Both the position numbers and the translations under genes were made by a program. A stretch of 64,000 nt of DNA from Mesorhizobium caraganae (GTDB lineage: Bacteria > Pseudomonadota > Alphaproteobacteria > Rhizobiales > Rhizobiaceae). The notes beneath the pieces are model-generated. The model ran no database searches, was not told the DNA's origin, and saw nothing but the letters and a program-made list of their open reading frames with translations. Location: positions 1 to 64,000 of the forward strand of contig NZ_JAFCGY010000013.1 in assembly GCF_016836705.1 (NCBI RefSeq). The letters are read 5' to 3'. This document shows, in pieces, positions 51,365 to 60,365 of this stretch. Positions within the stretch are counted from its first letter, which is position 1; every line of letters starts with the position of its first letter.

Positions 51365-52090
51365 ATGCGAAATCTTGTCCTGATTGGCGTTTGCCTGCTG
51401 GTGCAGCTGGCATCTGGCATCGCCGCCCGGGCGGGCGATGTCGCCGAACTCGAAATTCTAGGTTTCACCAGAGACGGCGGCGTCTTCGCCTTCGAGGAAT
51501 ACGGCGTCGCGGACGGATCGGGCTTTCCCTATGCCAACCGCTATTACATCGACACTGCCGACGACACGTTCCTGAAGGGCACGCCGATCCGTGTCCGGCT
51601 GGAGGACGAGACCGCCTCGCTCGACACGGCCCGTCTCCAGGCAAGGCAAAAAGGCGAAGTCATCATTGCCCAGGCCGAGCTTACCGCAAACCGCGGCATT
51701 ACCGCCGGCTTCAATCCTGTGACCGAACTGTCGGCCGACCCGTTCCGCATGGTGGTCAACCCGCGGCCGATCTTCTCGCCGGTCGACCCGCCGCTGGAAT
51801 TCCGGCTCGACGAGATCGGCATGAACAATACGGCAGGCTGTGAGAGCCAAGGCGAGATCAACGGTTTTCGCCTGCTGCGCATCGAGGCCAGGGATGGCGG
51901 CCAGACGCATCTGTTACATGAAGACAAATCGATCCCGAAAAGCCGCGGCTGCCCGAACGGCTACCGGATCGGCGCGGTGCAGACGTTTTCGATGGACAGT
52001 ATCAGCACCTATGCGGTGCTGATCGCGGTGCGCCAATACGGCTTCGAAGGGCCGGATTTTCGCTGGATCGCCGTGACCGGCCGCCTGTGA
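51365..52090 (+). CDS. DUF2259 domain-containing secreted protein
   Basis: 241 aa with a signal peptide (MRNLVLIGVCLLVQLASG). The mature start GDVAELEILGFTRDGGVFAFEEYGV is the characteristic DUF2259 opening, with an aromatic-rich first strand. Two cysteines (AGCESQG, RGCPNGY) may form a disulfide. Function unknown, with periplasmic location expected. Its stop overlaps the start of the next gene (GTGA), suggesting coupling. Confidence 0.83.
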   Translation: MRNLVLIGVCLLVQLASGIAARAGDVAELEILGFTRDGGVFAFEEYGVADGSGFPYANRYYIDTADDTFLKGTPIRVRLEDETASLDTARLQARQKGEVIIAQAELTANRGITAGFNPVTELSADPFRMVVNPRPIFSPVDPPLEFRLDEIGMNNTAGCESQGEINGFRLLRIEARDGGQTHLLHEDKSIPKSRGCPNGYRIGAVQTFSMDSISTYAVLIAVRQYGFEGPDFRWIAVTGRL

Positions 52091-52611
52091 CAGCGCTCGA
52101 TCAACCCAGCTGGCGCCAGCGCGCTGGCGCCCGTGTCCGCCGCGCCGTGCCATCGTCGCCTGCGGCTCTTCTCGGCGCCTTGCTGTGGGCGATGGCCATG
52201 GGCGCCAGCGCGCTGGCCGGCCTTTGGCTCGACAATTGGGAGACGCCGGAAAAGATCCGGTTCGTCGTCCTGCTCTATGCCATGGGCGCAGCACTTGCCT
52301 TCCCCTTCGGCCTGTTTGCGGCGCGGCTGCTCTCGCTCGGCCGGGCGTCGGAAGTGGCGTTTGCCGCCGCCTTCATCTGCCTGCTTGCCACGACACTCGC
52401 CTTCACTGGCGGGCTGTTTGCCCTGCAATACCGCTCCTACTACGCCGAATGGCACGCCGAGGCTTTCACCGTCCTCTGGGCGTTCGAACTGGTGTTCACC
52501 TCGCTGACGGCGCTGTACCAGTTCGTGGTGCTGGGCGTGCGGCTCTATTTTCCACTCGGATTCATCGCGCTTGCCGTCGCCAGCGTGTGGTTTGCGCACC
52601 AGCAGCGTTGA
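52087..52611 (+). CDS. Hypothetical integral membrane protein
   Basis: 174 aa starting at a GTG that overlaps the DUF2259 stop by four bases. Four hydrophobic segments are visible (LLGALLWAMAMGASALAG, FVVLLYAMGAALAFPFG, VAFAAAFICLLATTLAF and the last, YFPLGFIALAVASVWF). A short basic N terminus suggests it stays inside. Family not recognised. Coupled with the secreted DUF2259 protein. Confidence 0.7.
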   Translation: MTALDQPSWRQRAGARVRRAVPSSPAALLGALLWAMAMGASALAGLWLDNWETPEKIRFVVLLYAMGAALAFPFGLFAARLLSLGRASEVAFAAAFICLLATTLAFTGGLFALQYRSYYAEWHAEAFTVLWAFELVFTSLTALYQFVVLGVRLYFPLGFIALAVASVWFAHQQR

Positions 52612-52618
52612 GCATTTG

Positions 52619-52644
52619 GTCCGCCTCTGTTAGGAGGCGGACTT
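52619..52644 (+). terminator. Terminator-like hairpin upstream of purB
   Basis: A 9-bp stem GTCCGCCTC/GAGGCGGAC with loop TGTTAG lies between the membrane protein stop and purB, followed by tt only. It may end the upstream unit or act as part of the purB leader. Confidence 0.5.
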
Positions 52645-52670
52645 AACCACCGACATATCAGGACTGACGG

Positions 52671-53978
52671 ATGATCCCTCGCTATTCCCGGCCGGAAATG
52701 GTCGCCATCTGGTCGCCGGAAACCCGCTTCCGCATCTGGTTCGAAATCGAGGCCCATGCCTGCGATGGGCTGGCTGAGTTGGGCGTCATCCCCAAGGAAG
52801 CTGCCAAGACCATCTGGGAAAAGGGCAATGCGGCCAAATTCGATGTCGGCAAGATCGACGAGATCGAGGCCGTCACCAAGCATGACGTCATTGCCTTCCT
52901 CACCCATCTCGCCGAATTCGTCGGACCGGACGCCCGTTTTATCCACCAAGGCATGACCTCGTCGGACGTTCTCGACACTTGCCTTGCGGTGCAGCTCAGC
53001 CGCGCCAGCGACATATTGCTCGCCGATCTGGATGGCCTGCTCGCCGCGCTGAAGCGCCGCGCCTTCGAGCACAAGGACACCGTCACCATCGGCCGCAGCC
53101 ACGGCATTCACGCCGAGCCGACCACCTTCGGCATCAAGCTGGCGCAAGCCTATGCCGAGTTCTCGCGCTGCCGCGAGCGGCTGGTGCACGCGCGGGAGGA
53201 TATCGCGACCTGCGCCATATCGGGCGCGATCGGCACCTTTGCCAACATCGACCCCTATGTCGAAGAGCATGTGGCTAAAAAGCTGGGGCTGAAGCCGGAA
53301 CCGGTGTCGACGCAGGTCATCCCGCGCGACCGCCACGCCATGTTCTTCGCCACGCTCGGCGTCATCGCCTCGTCGGTCGAGCGGCTGGCGACCGAGATCC
53401 GGCATCTGCAGCGCACCGAGGTGCTGGAAGCGGAAGAGTATTTTTCCCCGGGTCAAAAAGGCTCGTCGGCCATGCCGCACAAGCGCAATCCGGTGCTGAC
53501 CGAAAACCTCACCGGCCTTGCCCGCATGGTGCGCTCCATGGCGCTGCCGGCGATGGAGAATGTGGCGCTCTGGCACGAGCGTGATATCTCGCACTCGTCG
53601 GTCGAGCGCATGATCGGACCGGACGCGACGGTGACGCTGGATTTCGCGCTGTCGCGGCTGACCGGCGTCGTCGACAAATTGCTGGTCTATCCCGACAACA
53701 TGCTGAAGAACATGAACAAGTTCCGCGGCCTGGTGCATTCGCAGCGCGTGCTTCTGGCGCTGACGCAGGCCGGCGTATCACGCGAGGACGCATACCGTCT
53801 GGTACAGCGCAACGCCATGAAGGTGTGGGAACAAGGCGCTGATTTCCTTGAAGAATTGCTGGCCGACAAGGAGGTCACCGCAGCGCTGCCCGAAGCCGAG
53901 ATCCGCGAGAAATTCGACCTTGGCTACCACACCAAACATGTCGACACGATCTTCAAGCGGGTTTTTGGGGAAGCTTAG
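52671..53978 (+). CDS. purB: Adenylosuccinate lyase
   Basis: 435 aa, the bacterial PurB length. The fumarase superfamily signature SSAMPHKRNP lies around residue 260 (GQKGSSAMPHKRNPVLTE). HQGMTSSDVLDT and TIGRSHGIHAEP give the two catalytic histidine regions. PurB acts twice in purine synthesis, on SAICAR and on adenylosuccinate. The stop is three bases before a RIME-like element, which may terminate it. Not adjacent to the other pur genes. Confidence 0.96.
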   Translation: MIPRYSRPEMVAIWSPETRFRIWFEIEAHACDGLAELGVIPKEAAKTIWEKGNAAKFDVGKIDEIEAVTKHDVIAFLTHLAEFVGPDARFIHQGMTSSDVLDTCLAVQLSRASDILLADLDGLLAALKRRAFEHKDTVTIGRSHGIHAEPTTFGIKLAQAYAEFSRCRERLVHAREDIATCAISGAIGTFANIDPYVEEHVAKKLGLKPEPVSTQVIPRDRHAMFFATLGVIASSVERLATEIRHLQRTEVLEAEEYFSPGQKGSSAMPHKRNPVLTENLTGLARMVRSMALPAMENVALWHERDISHSSVERMIGPDATVTLDFALSRLTGVVDKLLVYPDNMLKNMNKFRGLVHSQRVLLALTQAGVSREDAYRLVQRNAMKVWEQGADFLEELLADKEVTAALPEAEIREKFDLGYHTKHVDTIFKRVFGEA

Positions 53979-53981
53979 CTT

Positions 53982-54146
53982 CCTTCTCCCCGTCACTATA
54001 CGGGGAGAAGGTGCCGGCAGGCGGATGAGGGGCGGCGCGAACTTTTGCGATGATCGAAACCGCTCACGCGTGACAATCTCAGAACGTTTGCGCTGCCCCT
54101 CATTGCCCTGCCGGGCATTTCTCCCCGTATAGTGACGGGGAGAAAG
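53982..54146. repeat. Complete RIME-like palindromic element
   Basis: Two inverted arms, each ending in the outer hairpin CTCCCCGT-CACTAT-ACGGGGAG, flank a central core of about 50 bases. The right arm is identical over 57 bases to the reverse complement of window positions 1-57. The element lies between purB and the convergent VOC gene. This structure matches the rhizobial RIME family of intergenic mosaic repeats. Confidence 0.85.
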
Positions 54147-54189
54147 ACGATTTCGCCGCCCGCTTTCGCCAACCGCCAACGTTGTCTAA

Positions 54190-55014
54190 TCAAGCCTTGC
54201 CGGGAACCGTCCTGATCACCGTGCCCCACGGATCCTCGCGGCTCGTTTCCTTGGTCACATTGTCCGACCGCATCTCGACCCAGGCGAGGCCGGCGCGCGA
54301 TGGATCGCGGCGGCCGGCGCCTGAACTATGCCAGGCATTGGCGCCAATATGGTGGTGGTAGCCGCCGGACGACAGGAACACGGCCTGACTGCCATATTTG
54401 GCGACCGTGTCGAAGCCGAACTCCTGGTGCCACCAGGCTTCGGCGTCCTCCGGCCGGCCGACGCGCAGGTGGACATGGCCCACAATGCTGTTTTCCGGGG
54501 CGCCCTGCCAGCCGGCGTCACCGGCCGGCACGCTGACAGCCACGGCAGCCAGGTTCAGCCGCTCGGTCGCCATAGCGATCTTGTCGCCGTTCCACTTCCA
54601 CTCCTCCGGCAGGCGGTCTCTATAGATTTCAATGCCGTTGCCTTCGGGGTCAGTCAGGTACAGCGCCTCGCTGACCAGATGGTCGGAGGCGCCCTCGATG
54701 CGGATCTTGTTGGCGGCGGCATGGTTGATCCAGCGGCCGAGATCGGCGCGGCTGGGCAGCAGGAAAGCGGTGTGGAACAGGCCGGCGCTGCGCGGATCGT
54801 CCGGCTTGGCCGCCGCGTCAGGCTCGATGACCAGCAACGGGCGATCGGCGGCGCCCAGCGTGATGGCGCCGTCGGCACGGCTCAACTCCTGCAAGCCGAC
54901 AACGGCACGGTAATAGGCTGCGAGGCTTTCGGCGTCGCGCGCCTTCAGGCCAACGCGTGACACACTGACGGGGGTAGTCGCGGCAAAAGGCAGTTCGCTC
55001 ATAAAACTCTCCAT
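54190..55014 (-). CDS. VOC family protein (catechol 2,3-dioxygenase CatE-like)
   Basis: 274 aa with two VOC modules. The first has LFHTAFLLPSRADLGRW and the second GHVHLRVGRPEDAEAWW and YHHHIGANAWHS, giving metal-ligand histidines, with the glutamate probably in the C-terminal stretch AGLAWVEMRS. This matches the extradiol-dioxygenase-like CatE type of VOC proteins. The real substrate is not predictable. Confidence 0.85.
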   Translation of the reverse strand: MESFMSELPFAATTPVSVSRVGLKARDAESLAAYYRAVVGLQELSRADGAITLGAADRPLLVIEPDAAAKPDDPRSAGLFHTAFLLPSRADLGRWINHAAANKIRIEGASDHLVSEALYLTDPEGNGIEIYRDRLPEEWKWNGDKIAMATERLNLAAVAVSVPAGDAGWQGAPENSIVGHVHLRVGRPEDAEAWWHQEFGFDTVAKYGSQAVFLSSGGYHHHIGANAWHSSGAGRRDPSRAGLAWVEMRSDNVTKETSREDPWGTVIRTVPGKA

Positions 55015-55193
55015 TCGGCGCGCTGTCCAAGGCGCCTCAGCAATTCTGTCGATGGTCCCGATCCGACATCTCAGATCGTCTATCCCGATCGTTCACACAA
55101 GACGGAAAGAATCGAACAGGTTGTTCACAATTGTGACGCACCTCATGCATCGACATGGTTGCACGAGACGGAGCCGCTCGCTATCTCAGCGGC

Positions 55194-55748
55194 ATGAAAG
55201 TCAAAGACGCAGATATCTTGATCGTGCCGGGCTACACCAATTCAGGCCCGGAACACTGGCAGACACGCTGGCAGTCCAAACTGTCGACGGCGCGCCGGGT
55301 CGAGCAGGCCGAATGGTCGAAGCCGGTGCGCGAGGACTGGACAGCGAGCGTGGCGAACGCCGTCAACGAAGCCGAGCGGCCGGTGGTGATCGTTGCCCAT
55401 TCGCTGGGCGTGGCAGCCGCGGTGCAGGCCATTCCGCAATTCAGGAAGCCGGTCGCCGGCGCGTTTTTTGTCGCGCCTCCCGATGTCGCCAATCCGGAGA
55501 TAAGGCCGAGGCACCTGATGACCTTCGGCCCCTATTCGCGCGAGCCGCTGCCCTTCCGGTCCATCGTGATTGCCAGCCGCAACGATCCGTTCTGCGCCTT
55601 CGAGGTTGCCGAGGACATTGCCGGCGCCTGGGGTTCGCTGTTCATCGATGCCGGCGAAACCGGTCACCTCAATGAGGACGCCGGCTTCGGCCCGTGGCCC
55701 GAGGGATCGATGACCTTCGCCAAGTTCCTGACCGACCTCAAGGCCTGA
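55194..55748 (+). CDS. RBBP9/YdeN family alpha/beta hydrolase
   Basis: 184 aa from the ATG at 55194. An in-frame ATG at 55155 is also possible, as neither has a clear ribosome site. Family landmarks: ILIVPGYTNSGPEHWQ with the typical HW pair, and VIVAHSLGVAAAVQA with the nucleophile serine; a C-terminal GHLNEDAGFGPWP with the catalytic histidine. Small serine hydrolases of this kind have no known physiological substrate. Confidence 0.85.
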   Translation: MKVKDADILIVPGYTNSGPEHWQTRWQSKLSTARRVEQAEWSKPVREDWTASVANAVNEAERPVVIVAHSLGVAAAVQAIPQFRKPVAGAFFVAPPDVANPEIRPRHLMTFGPYSREPLPFRSIVIASRNDPFCAFEVAEDIAGAWGSLFIDAGETGHLNEDAGFGPWPEGSMTFAKFLTDLKA

Positions 55749-55774
55749 CCGGCTCAGAGGCAAGGCACTAAGCC

Positions 55775-56548
55775 TTAGCCCTTGATCGAATCGTTCATGC
55801 TCTTGATCAGGGTTTTTGCGCCGAGTGAAATCAGCGCGTGGTCCGAGCCCATCGCCAGCAGCCGGTAGCCCATTGCCACGACGCGGCCGGCTATCGCCGG
55901 CTCGACGACGTAGATGGCGGCATGCTTGCCAGCCTTGCGTGTCCGCTCGGCGATGGAGGCGACGGTTTCCATCATGCTTTCCAGCGTCGAGTTGATGGTG
56001 GCGCCGTTCGACCAGGCGATCGAGAAATCCGATGGACCGAGGAAGATGCCGTCAATGCCGGGCGTATCGAGAATGCCGTCCAGCGCATCGAGCGCGGCGC
56101 GCGTTTCGACCATGGCGAAGGCCATGGTGCGCTGATTGGTGTCGCGCAGCCACTCGGCATGGTCGCCCTTGCCGTGGCGCGGAAAGGCATAGGTCGGACC
56201 CCAGGAGCGTTCGCCGAGCGGCGGGTATTTCATGGCGGCGGCGAACAGTTTTGCATCGGCCACCGAGTTCACCATTGGCGCAATTACCGCCTCGGCGCCG
56301 AAATCGAGCGCACGGCTGGCCATGTCGAAGCGCCCGACCGGAATGCGCACCAGCGCCGGCTTGTTGGCTGCGAGCACCGGCACCAGGCCGCGCAAGACCG
56401 AGTCTTCGTGGTGTCCGCCATGCTGCATGTCGAGCGTGACGGCGTCAAAACCCTGCTTGGCGATGATTTCGACCGTCAAAGCGTCCGGAACCCCGGACCA
56501 GGCGGTGAACAGCGTTTCATCCGCCGCCAGGCGTGATTTCAGGGACAT
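55775..56548 (-). CDS. HpcH/HpaI aldolase family protein
   Basis: 257 aa from the ATG at 56548, with AAGGAAA upstream. Class II aldolase of the 2,4-dihydroxyhept-2-enedioate type: WSGVPDALTVEIIAKQGFDAV, DMQHGGHH, VIAPMVNSVADAK, and GIFLGPSDFSIAW. The metal-binding Glu and Asp are in the segments around VETRAALDAL and GPSDFS. These enzymes split or form hydroxy-oxo acids with pyruvate. No aromatic degradation genes lie nearby. Confidence 0.88.
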   Translation of the reverse strand: MSLKSRLAADETLFTAWSGVPDALTVEIIAKQGFDAVTLDMQHGGHHEDSVLRGLVPVLAANKPALVRIPVGRFDMASRALDFGAEAVIAPMVNSVADAKLFAAAMKYPPLGERSWGPTYAFPRHGKGDHAEWLRDTNQRTMAFAMVETRAALDALDGILDTPGIDGIFLGPSDFSIAWSNGATINSTLESMMETVASIAERTRKAGKHAAIYVVEPAIAGRVVAMGYRLLAMGSDHALISLGAKTLIKSMNDSIKG

Positions 56549-56621
56549 CGGCGCTTTTCCTTGTTGGCACGGGCCCATCAGCAGGCCTGCGCGCAGTTTC
56601 AGCCGGAAAAGGCTGAAAAGG

Positions 56622-56653
56622 CAAAGAAAAACCGCCCGGCTGGGCCGGGCGGT
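56622..56653 (-). terminator. Rho-independent terminator after the DUF1476 gene
   Basis: A 10-bp GC-rich stem ACCGCCCGGC/GCCGGGCGGT with a TGG loop lies 25 bases downstream of the DUF1476 stop on the minus strand, followed there by TTTTTCTTT. A clear intrinsic terminator. Confidence 0.9.
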
Positions 56654-56677
56654 CGATTGGTCCAGAAGTGGCTGGAA

Positions 56678-56998
56678 TCAGGTGTTCTTGATCTGCTCGA
56701 TCGCCTGCGCCATCAATTCGTCCATGGTGCGGCGGATCTGATGGTCGGACTGGTCGACGCCGGCGGCGTCGAAATCCTTGCGGATCTTGCGGAACACGTC
56801 GTGATCGCCGGCTTCCTCGATGTCGGAAACAACCACTTCCTTGGCATAGGCGTCAGCGTCAGCGCCGGACTTGCCCAGCTTTTCGGCGGCCCACAGGCCA
56901 AGCGCCTTGTTGCGGCGTGCGGAGGCCTTGAAGCGAAGTTCTTCGTCGAAGGCGAATTTGCGCTCAAAACCCTCTTCGCGGTCTTTCATGCTGCTCAT
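56678..56998 (-). CDS. DUF1476 protein, ATP synthase inhibitor zeta subunit-like
   Basis: 106 aa from the ATG at 56998, which has GGAGG nine bases upstream. Charged, helical, starting MSSMKDREEGFERKFAFDEE and continuing RRNKALGLWAAEKLG. This is the DUF1476 family; the Paracoccus member is the zeta inhibitor of F1Fo-ATPase, whose N-terminal segment blocks ATP hydrolysis. Members in rhizobia may be weak or different inhibitors. A terminator follows it. Confidence 0.88.
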   Translation of the reverse strand: MSSMKDREEGFERKFAFDEELRFKASARRNKALGLWAAEKLGKSGADADAYAKEVVVSDIEEAGDHDVFRKIRKDFDAAGVDQSDHQIRRTMDELMAQAIEQIKNT

Positions 56999-57274
56999 GG
57001 CTTCCCTCCGGTGAAATCGATTCGCGTTGGCGGTGGATATGTGTGTTGCCGCAGCACAAACCAAAAGGGCGCGGGTCGGTCAATATGCTACATCACTTGC
57101 TGCGCTGCGGCATTTCATTCCTGAAACCGGCCAACGAGAAGGATTTGCCGATTGAGCAAACGCTGTGATTGGGATAGACCCGGCATTGAACCCCACCCGT
57201 CGCCGTCCTAATTTAGGCAGACGGACAGGAACTGGTCGCTTGCCGCCTGCCCGCAAATCCAGAGAAAAAATCAG

Positions 57275-58069
57275 ATGAAAAATCGCCGCCGCATTTATGA
57301 AGGCAAGGCCAAGATCCTCTATGAGGGACCAGAACCGGGCACGCTGATCCAGTTCTTCAAGGATGATGCGACCGCGTTCAATAAGAAGAAACACGAGGTC
57401 ATCGACGGCAAGGGCGTGCTCAACAACCGCATTTCCGAGTACATCTTCAATCATCTGAACCGCATGGGCATTCCGACCCACTTCATCCGCCGGCTCAACA
57501 TGCGCGAGCAGTTGATCAAGGAAGTCGAGATCATTCCGCTCGAAGTGGTGGTGCGCAATGTCGCCGCCGGTTCGCTGTCCAAGCGCCTCGGCATCGAGGA
57601 AGGCACCGTTCTGCCGCGCTCGATCATCGAATTCTATTACAAGGCCGATGCACTCGACGACCCGATGGTGTCGGAAGAGCATATTACCGCTTTCGGCTGG
57701 GCGAGCCCGCAGGAGATCGACGACGTCATGGCGCTCGCCATCCGCGTCAACGACTTCCTCTCCGGCCTGTTCATGGGCGTCGGCATCCAGCTCGTCGACT
57801 TCAAGATCGAATGCGGCCGCCTGTTCGAGGGTGACATGATGCGCATCGTCGTTGCCGACGAGATCTCGCCGGATTCGTGCCGGCTGTGGGACGTGGCAAC
57901 GCAGGACAAGCTCGACAAGGACCGTTTCCGCCGCGACATGGGCGGCCTCGTCGAAGCCTATCAGGAAGTCGCCCGCCGCCTCGGCATCATGAACGAGAAC
58001 GAGCCGCCGCGCCCGACCGGCCCGGTGCTTGTCGCCTCGACCGAAGGCATCAAAGGCAAGCCGCACTAA
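57275..58069 (+). CDS. purC: SAICAR synthase, short form
   Basis: 264 aa. Short bacterial PurC: RRRIYEGKAKILYEG, FKDDATAFNKKK, LVDFKIECGRLF and DEISPDSCRLWD. It joins aspartate to CAIR in purine synthesis. First gene of purC-purS-purQ; purS starts 29 bases later. A divergent long-form purC lies at 22747, with no obvious reason for two enzymes. GAGAAAAA lies just before the ATG. Confidence 0.95.
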   Translation: MKNRRRIYEGKAKILYEGPEPGTLIQFFKDDATAFNKKKHEVIDGKGVLNNRISEYIFNHLNRMGIPTHFIRRLNMREQLIKEVEIIPLEVVVRNVAAGSLSKRLGIEEGTVLPRSIIEFYYKADALDDPMVSEEHITAFGWASPQEIDDVMALAIRVNDFLSGLFMGVGIQLVDFKIECGRLFEGDMMRIVVADEISPDSCRLWDVATQDKLDKDRFRRDMGGLVEAYQEVARRLGIMNENEPPRPTGPVLVASTEGIKGKPH

Positions 58070-58098
58070 ACCCATACTCGAACAGGAACCTGTCCAGC

Positions 58099-58341
58099 AT
58101 GATCAAGGCCCGCATCACCGTCACCCTCAAGAACGGCGTGCTCGACCCCCAGGGAAAAGCCATAGAGCACGCCCTGTCCGGCCTGGGTTTCGGCGGCGTC
58201 GGCCAGGTGCGGCAAGGCAAGGTGTTCGATCTCGAGCTTGCCGAGACCGACAAAGCCAAGGCCAAGGCAGATCTCAAGGCGATGTGCGACAAGCTGCTGG
58301 CGAACACGGTGATCGAGAATTACGCGGTGGAGATCGCCTGA
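58099..58341 (+). CDS. purS: Phosphoribosylformylglycinamidine synthase subunit PurS
   Basis: 80 aa. The sequence MIKARITVTLKNGVLDPQGKAIEHAL is the standard PurS opening, and LLANTVIENYAVEI the closing. PurS bridges the PurQ glutaminase and PurL synthase subunits in bacteria with the small, three-part FGAM synthase. The stop is one base before the purQ start. Confidence 0.95.
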   Translation: MIKARITVTLKNGVLDPQGKAIEHALSGLGFGGVGQVRQGKVFDLELAETDKAKAKADLKAMCDKLLANTVIENYAVEIA

Positions 58342-58342
58342 T

Positions 58343-59011
58343 ATGAAATCCGCCGTCGTTCTCTTGCCAGGACTCAATCGCGACCGTGACATGATCGCGG
58401 CGCTGACCAAGATCTCCGGCCAGGCGCCGGCCACCGTCTGGCAGACAGACACTGAAATCCCCGATGTCGACCTGATCGCCATCCCCGGCGGCTTCTCCTT
58501 TGGCGACTACCTGCGCTGCGGCGCCATTGCCGCGCGCATGCCTGTCATGCGGGCGGTGGCGGAAAAGGCGGCCAAGGGCGTCATGGTCATCGGCGTCTGC
58601 AATGGGTTCCAGATCCTGGTCGAGGCCGGCCTGTTGCCCGGTGCGCTGATGCGCAATGCGTCGCTGAAATTCGTCTGCCGGCAGGTGAAGCTCGAAATCG
58701 CCAACGCCAACACCATGTTCACCCGCCGCTATCAGCCGGGTCAGATCATCCGCACCCCGGTGGCGCATCATGACGGCAATTATTTTGCCGATGCCGACAC
58801 GCTTGCCCGCCTCGAAGGCGAAGGACAGGTGGTGTTTCGTTATGCCGAAGGCACCAATCCCAACGGCTCGATCAACGACATTGCCGGTATCATCAGCGAA
58901 AAGGGCAATGTGCTCGGCCTGATGCCGCATCCGGAAAACCTGATCGAGGCCGCGCATGGCGGAAGCGATGGCCGCGCGCTGTTCGAAGGCGCGCTCGGCA
59001 TCGCCGCCTGA
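58343..59011 (+). CDS. purQ: Phosphoribosylformylglycinamidine synthase subunit PurQ
   Basis: 222 aa class I glutamine amidotransferase. The nucleophile lies in VMVIGVCNGFQILVEAGLLPG, with oxyanion region IPGGFSFGDYLR and the His/Glu pair in LMPHPENLIEAAHGG. It supplies ammonia to PurL. Starts one base after the purS stop, so clearly co-translated. Confidence 0.96.
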   Translation: MKSAVVLLPGLNRDRDMIAALTKISGQAPATVWQTDTEIPDVDLIAIPGGFSFGDYLRCGAIAARMPVMRAVAEKAAKGVMVIGVCNGFQILVEAGLLPGALMRNASLKFVCRQVKLEIANANTMFTRRYQPGQIIRTPVAHHDGNYFADADTLARLEGEGQVVFRYAEGTNPNGSINDIAGIISEKGNVLGLMPHPENLIEAAHGGSDGRALFEGALGIAA

Positions 59012-59047
59012 TATCCTTTTTCGAAATTCCTTTCAAAGCGATTGACC

Positions 59048-59458
59048 ATGAGACTGACGATTGCCCGGATGGCTCTCCTGACCGCCGCCGGCTTGGCGTT
59101 GGCGTCCTGCCAGTCCAGCCCGAAGAGCGCGCCGGCGCCTGCGGGCAAGAGCGCTTCGCTGCTGGCCATGGAGCAGGTGGCGATATCAGCCCACAAATGC
59201 TGGATTGCCAGCAAGGATCCCGCCTTCAAGTCGTACCAGATGGCCAATGAGCTGAATTCGTTCAGCGGCACGCCGCGCTTCCTTCTGGTTCCTGCCAAGC
59301 ATTATGGCGGCAAGCCCTTGCTGGTCGTCCAGGCGCAAGGCAATTCCAGCCGCATCGACGTGTTCGGTCCGCTGATGGACGATCCGCTCGGCGCTCGCAT
59401 CGGCTCCGACATTGCGCGCTGGCAGACAGGCAATCCCTCGTGTAACGCGGCCGCCTGA
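59048..59458 (+). CDS. Hypothetical lipoprotein
   Basis: 136 aa from the ATG at 59048; an in-frame TTG two codons earlier is less likely. A lipobox (GLALASC) gives a predicted lipoprotein. The mature part (AMEQVAISAHKCWIASKDPAFKSYQMANELN) is not a family I recognise. It follows purQ by 36 bases, so it may share its transcript. Confidence 0.7.
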   Translation: MRLTIARMALLTAAGLALASCQSSPKSAPAPAGKSASLLAMEQVAISAHKCWIASKDPAFKSYQMANELNSFSGTPRFLLVPAKHYGGKPLLVVQAQGNSSRIDVFGPLMDDPLGARIGSDIARWQTGNPSCNAAA

Positions 59459-59462
59459 CGCC

Positions 59463-60107
59463 ATGGGCCGCTTCCTGCAGATGGCGGGATTGGTCATTGG
59501 CGTGGTCGGGCTTGTCCTGCAAGCCTGCATCACCATCCCGGCGTCGATGGAAGCTGGCCGTAGTTTTCTCGGCTCGATCATCTTTCTGTTCAGCTTCTTC
59601 ACCATCCTGGCCAACATCGGCGCAGTGCTGGTCCACACCTCGCTGCTGTCACCCAGCGGCTATGCCTGGCTGCCCGCCTTTGCCGGACCGCGGATGCGCG
59701 CAGGGGTCGCGGTTTCCATTGCGTTGGTCTTCATTGTCTATGCCACGGTTCTGGCACAGCTCTGGCAGCCGCAGGGCCTGTTCCTGCTCTGCGACGTGCT
59801 GCTGCATTATGTGACGCCGGTGCTGTTCGTGCTGTGGTGGCTGTTGGCGGGTGCCGACGGCAGGACACGCTGGAGCGACATCTCTTGGTGGATGACCTAT
59901 CCGATCGCCTATCTCGCCTATGCGCTGGCGCGGGCGCCGATCGCGGGCGAAGTGCCCTACCCATTCCTCGACGTCGCGAAGAATGGCGTGACCAGCGTCG
60001 CGCTTGCGGCGCTGGCCGTCACCGGCGTTTTTCTGGTGCTGTGTATCCTCGCCGTGCTTGCCGACAAGGGCATATCACGCATGAGAACATCCGGCGCGCG
60101 CCGCTGA
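59463..60107 (+). CDS. Pr6Pr family membrane protein
   Basis: 214 aa. About six hydrophobic segments with a conserved loop LLHYVTPVLFVLWWLLAG, and WWMTYPIAYLAYALARAPIAGEVPYPFLD. This matches the six-helix Pr6Pr/FAR-17a-like family of unknown function. It begins four bases after the lipoprotein stop. Confidence 0.85.
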   Translation: MGRFLQMAGLVIGVVGLVLQACITIPASMEAGRSFLGSIIFLFSFFTILANIGAVLVHTSLLSPSGYAWLPAFAGPRMRAGVAVSIALVFIVYATVLAQLWQPQGLFLLCDVLLHYVTPVLFVLWWLLAGADGRTRWSDISWWMTYPIAYLAYALARAPIAGEVPYPFLDVAKNGVTSVALAALAVTGVFLVLCILAVLADKGISRMRTSGARR

Positions 60108-60119
60108 CCGAACTAAGGT

Positions 60120-60365
60120 TCAGTCCCAGAACGGCCGGATTCCTTCGCGGTGGGCGTCGCCTCGCGAAACACCGATATCCCTAAGCTGCTCGTCGGTCAT
60201 TTCCAGCAGGGTCAGGCGGCCGCGGCGGCGCTCGATCAGCGCGTCGATCCATCGCGCCAGCGACCTGACGACATAGACCACGCGGCTGACAAAGCCTCGC
60301 CGGCCCGACGGGCGCGGCCCCACCAGTTCAATGCCCGCGCAGCGGATTGTCTCTGTTGTATCCAT
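60120..60365 (-). CDS. DUF1127 domain-containing protein
   Basis: 81 aa from the ATG at 60365; AAGG lies upstream at a plausible distance. The DUF1127 end WIDALIERRRGRLTLLEMTDEQLRDIGVSR is a textbook match. A region upstream of the domain (RCAGIELVGPRPSGRRGF) is longer than usual. Divergent from a MocR-type regulator, 93 bases apart. Confidence 0.88.
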   Translation of the reverse strand: MDTTETIRCAGIELVGPRPSGRRGFVSRVVYVVRSLARWIDALIERRRGRLTLLEMTDEQLRDIGVSRGDAHREGIRPFWD

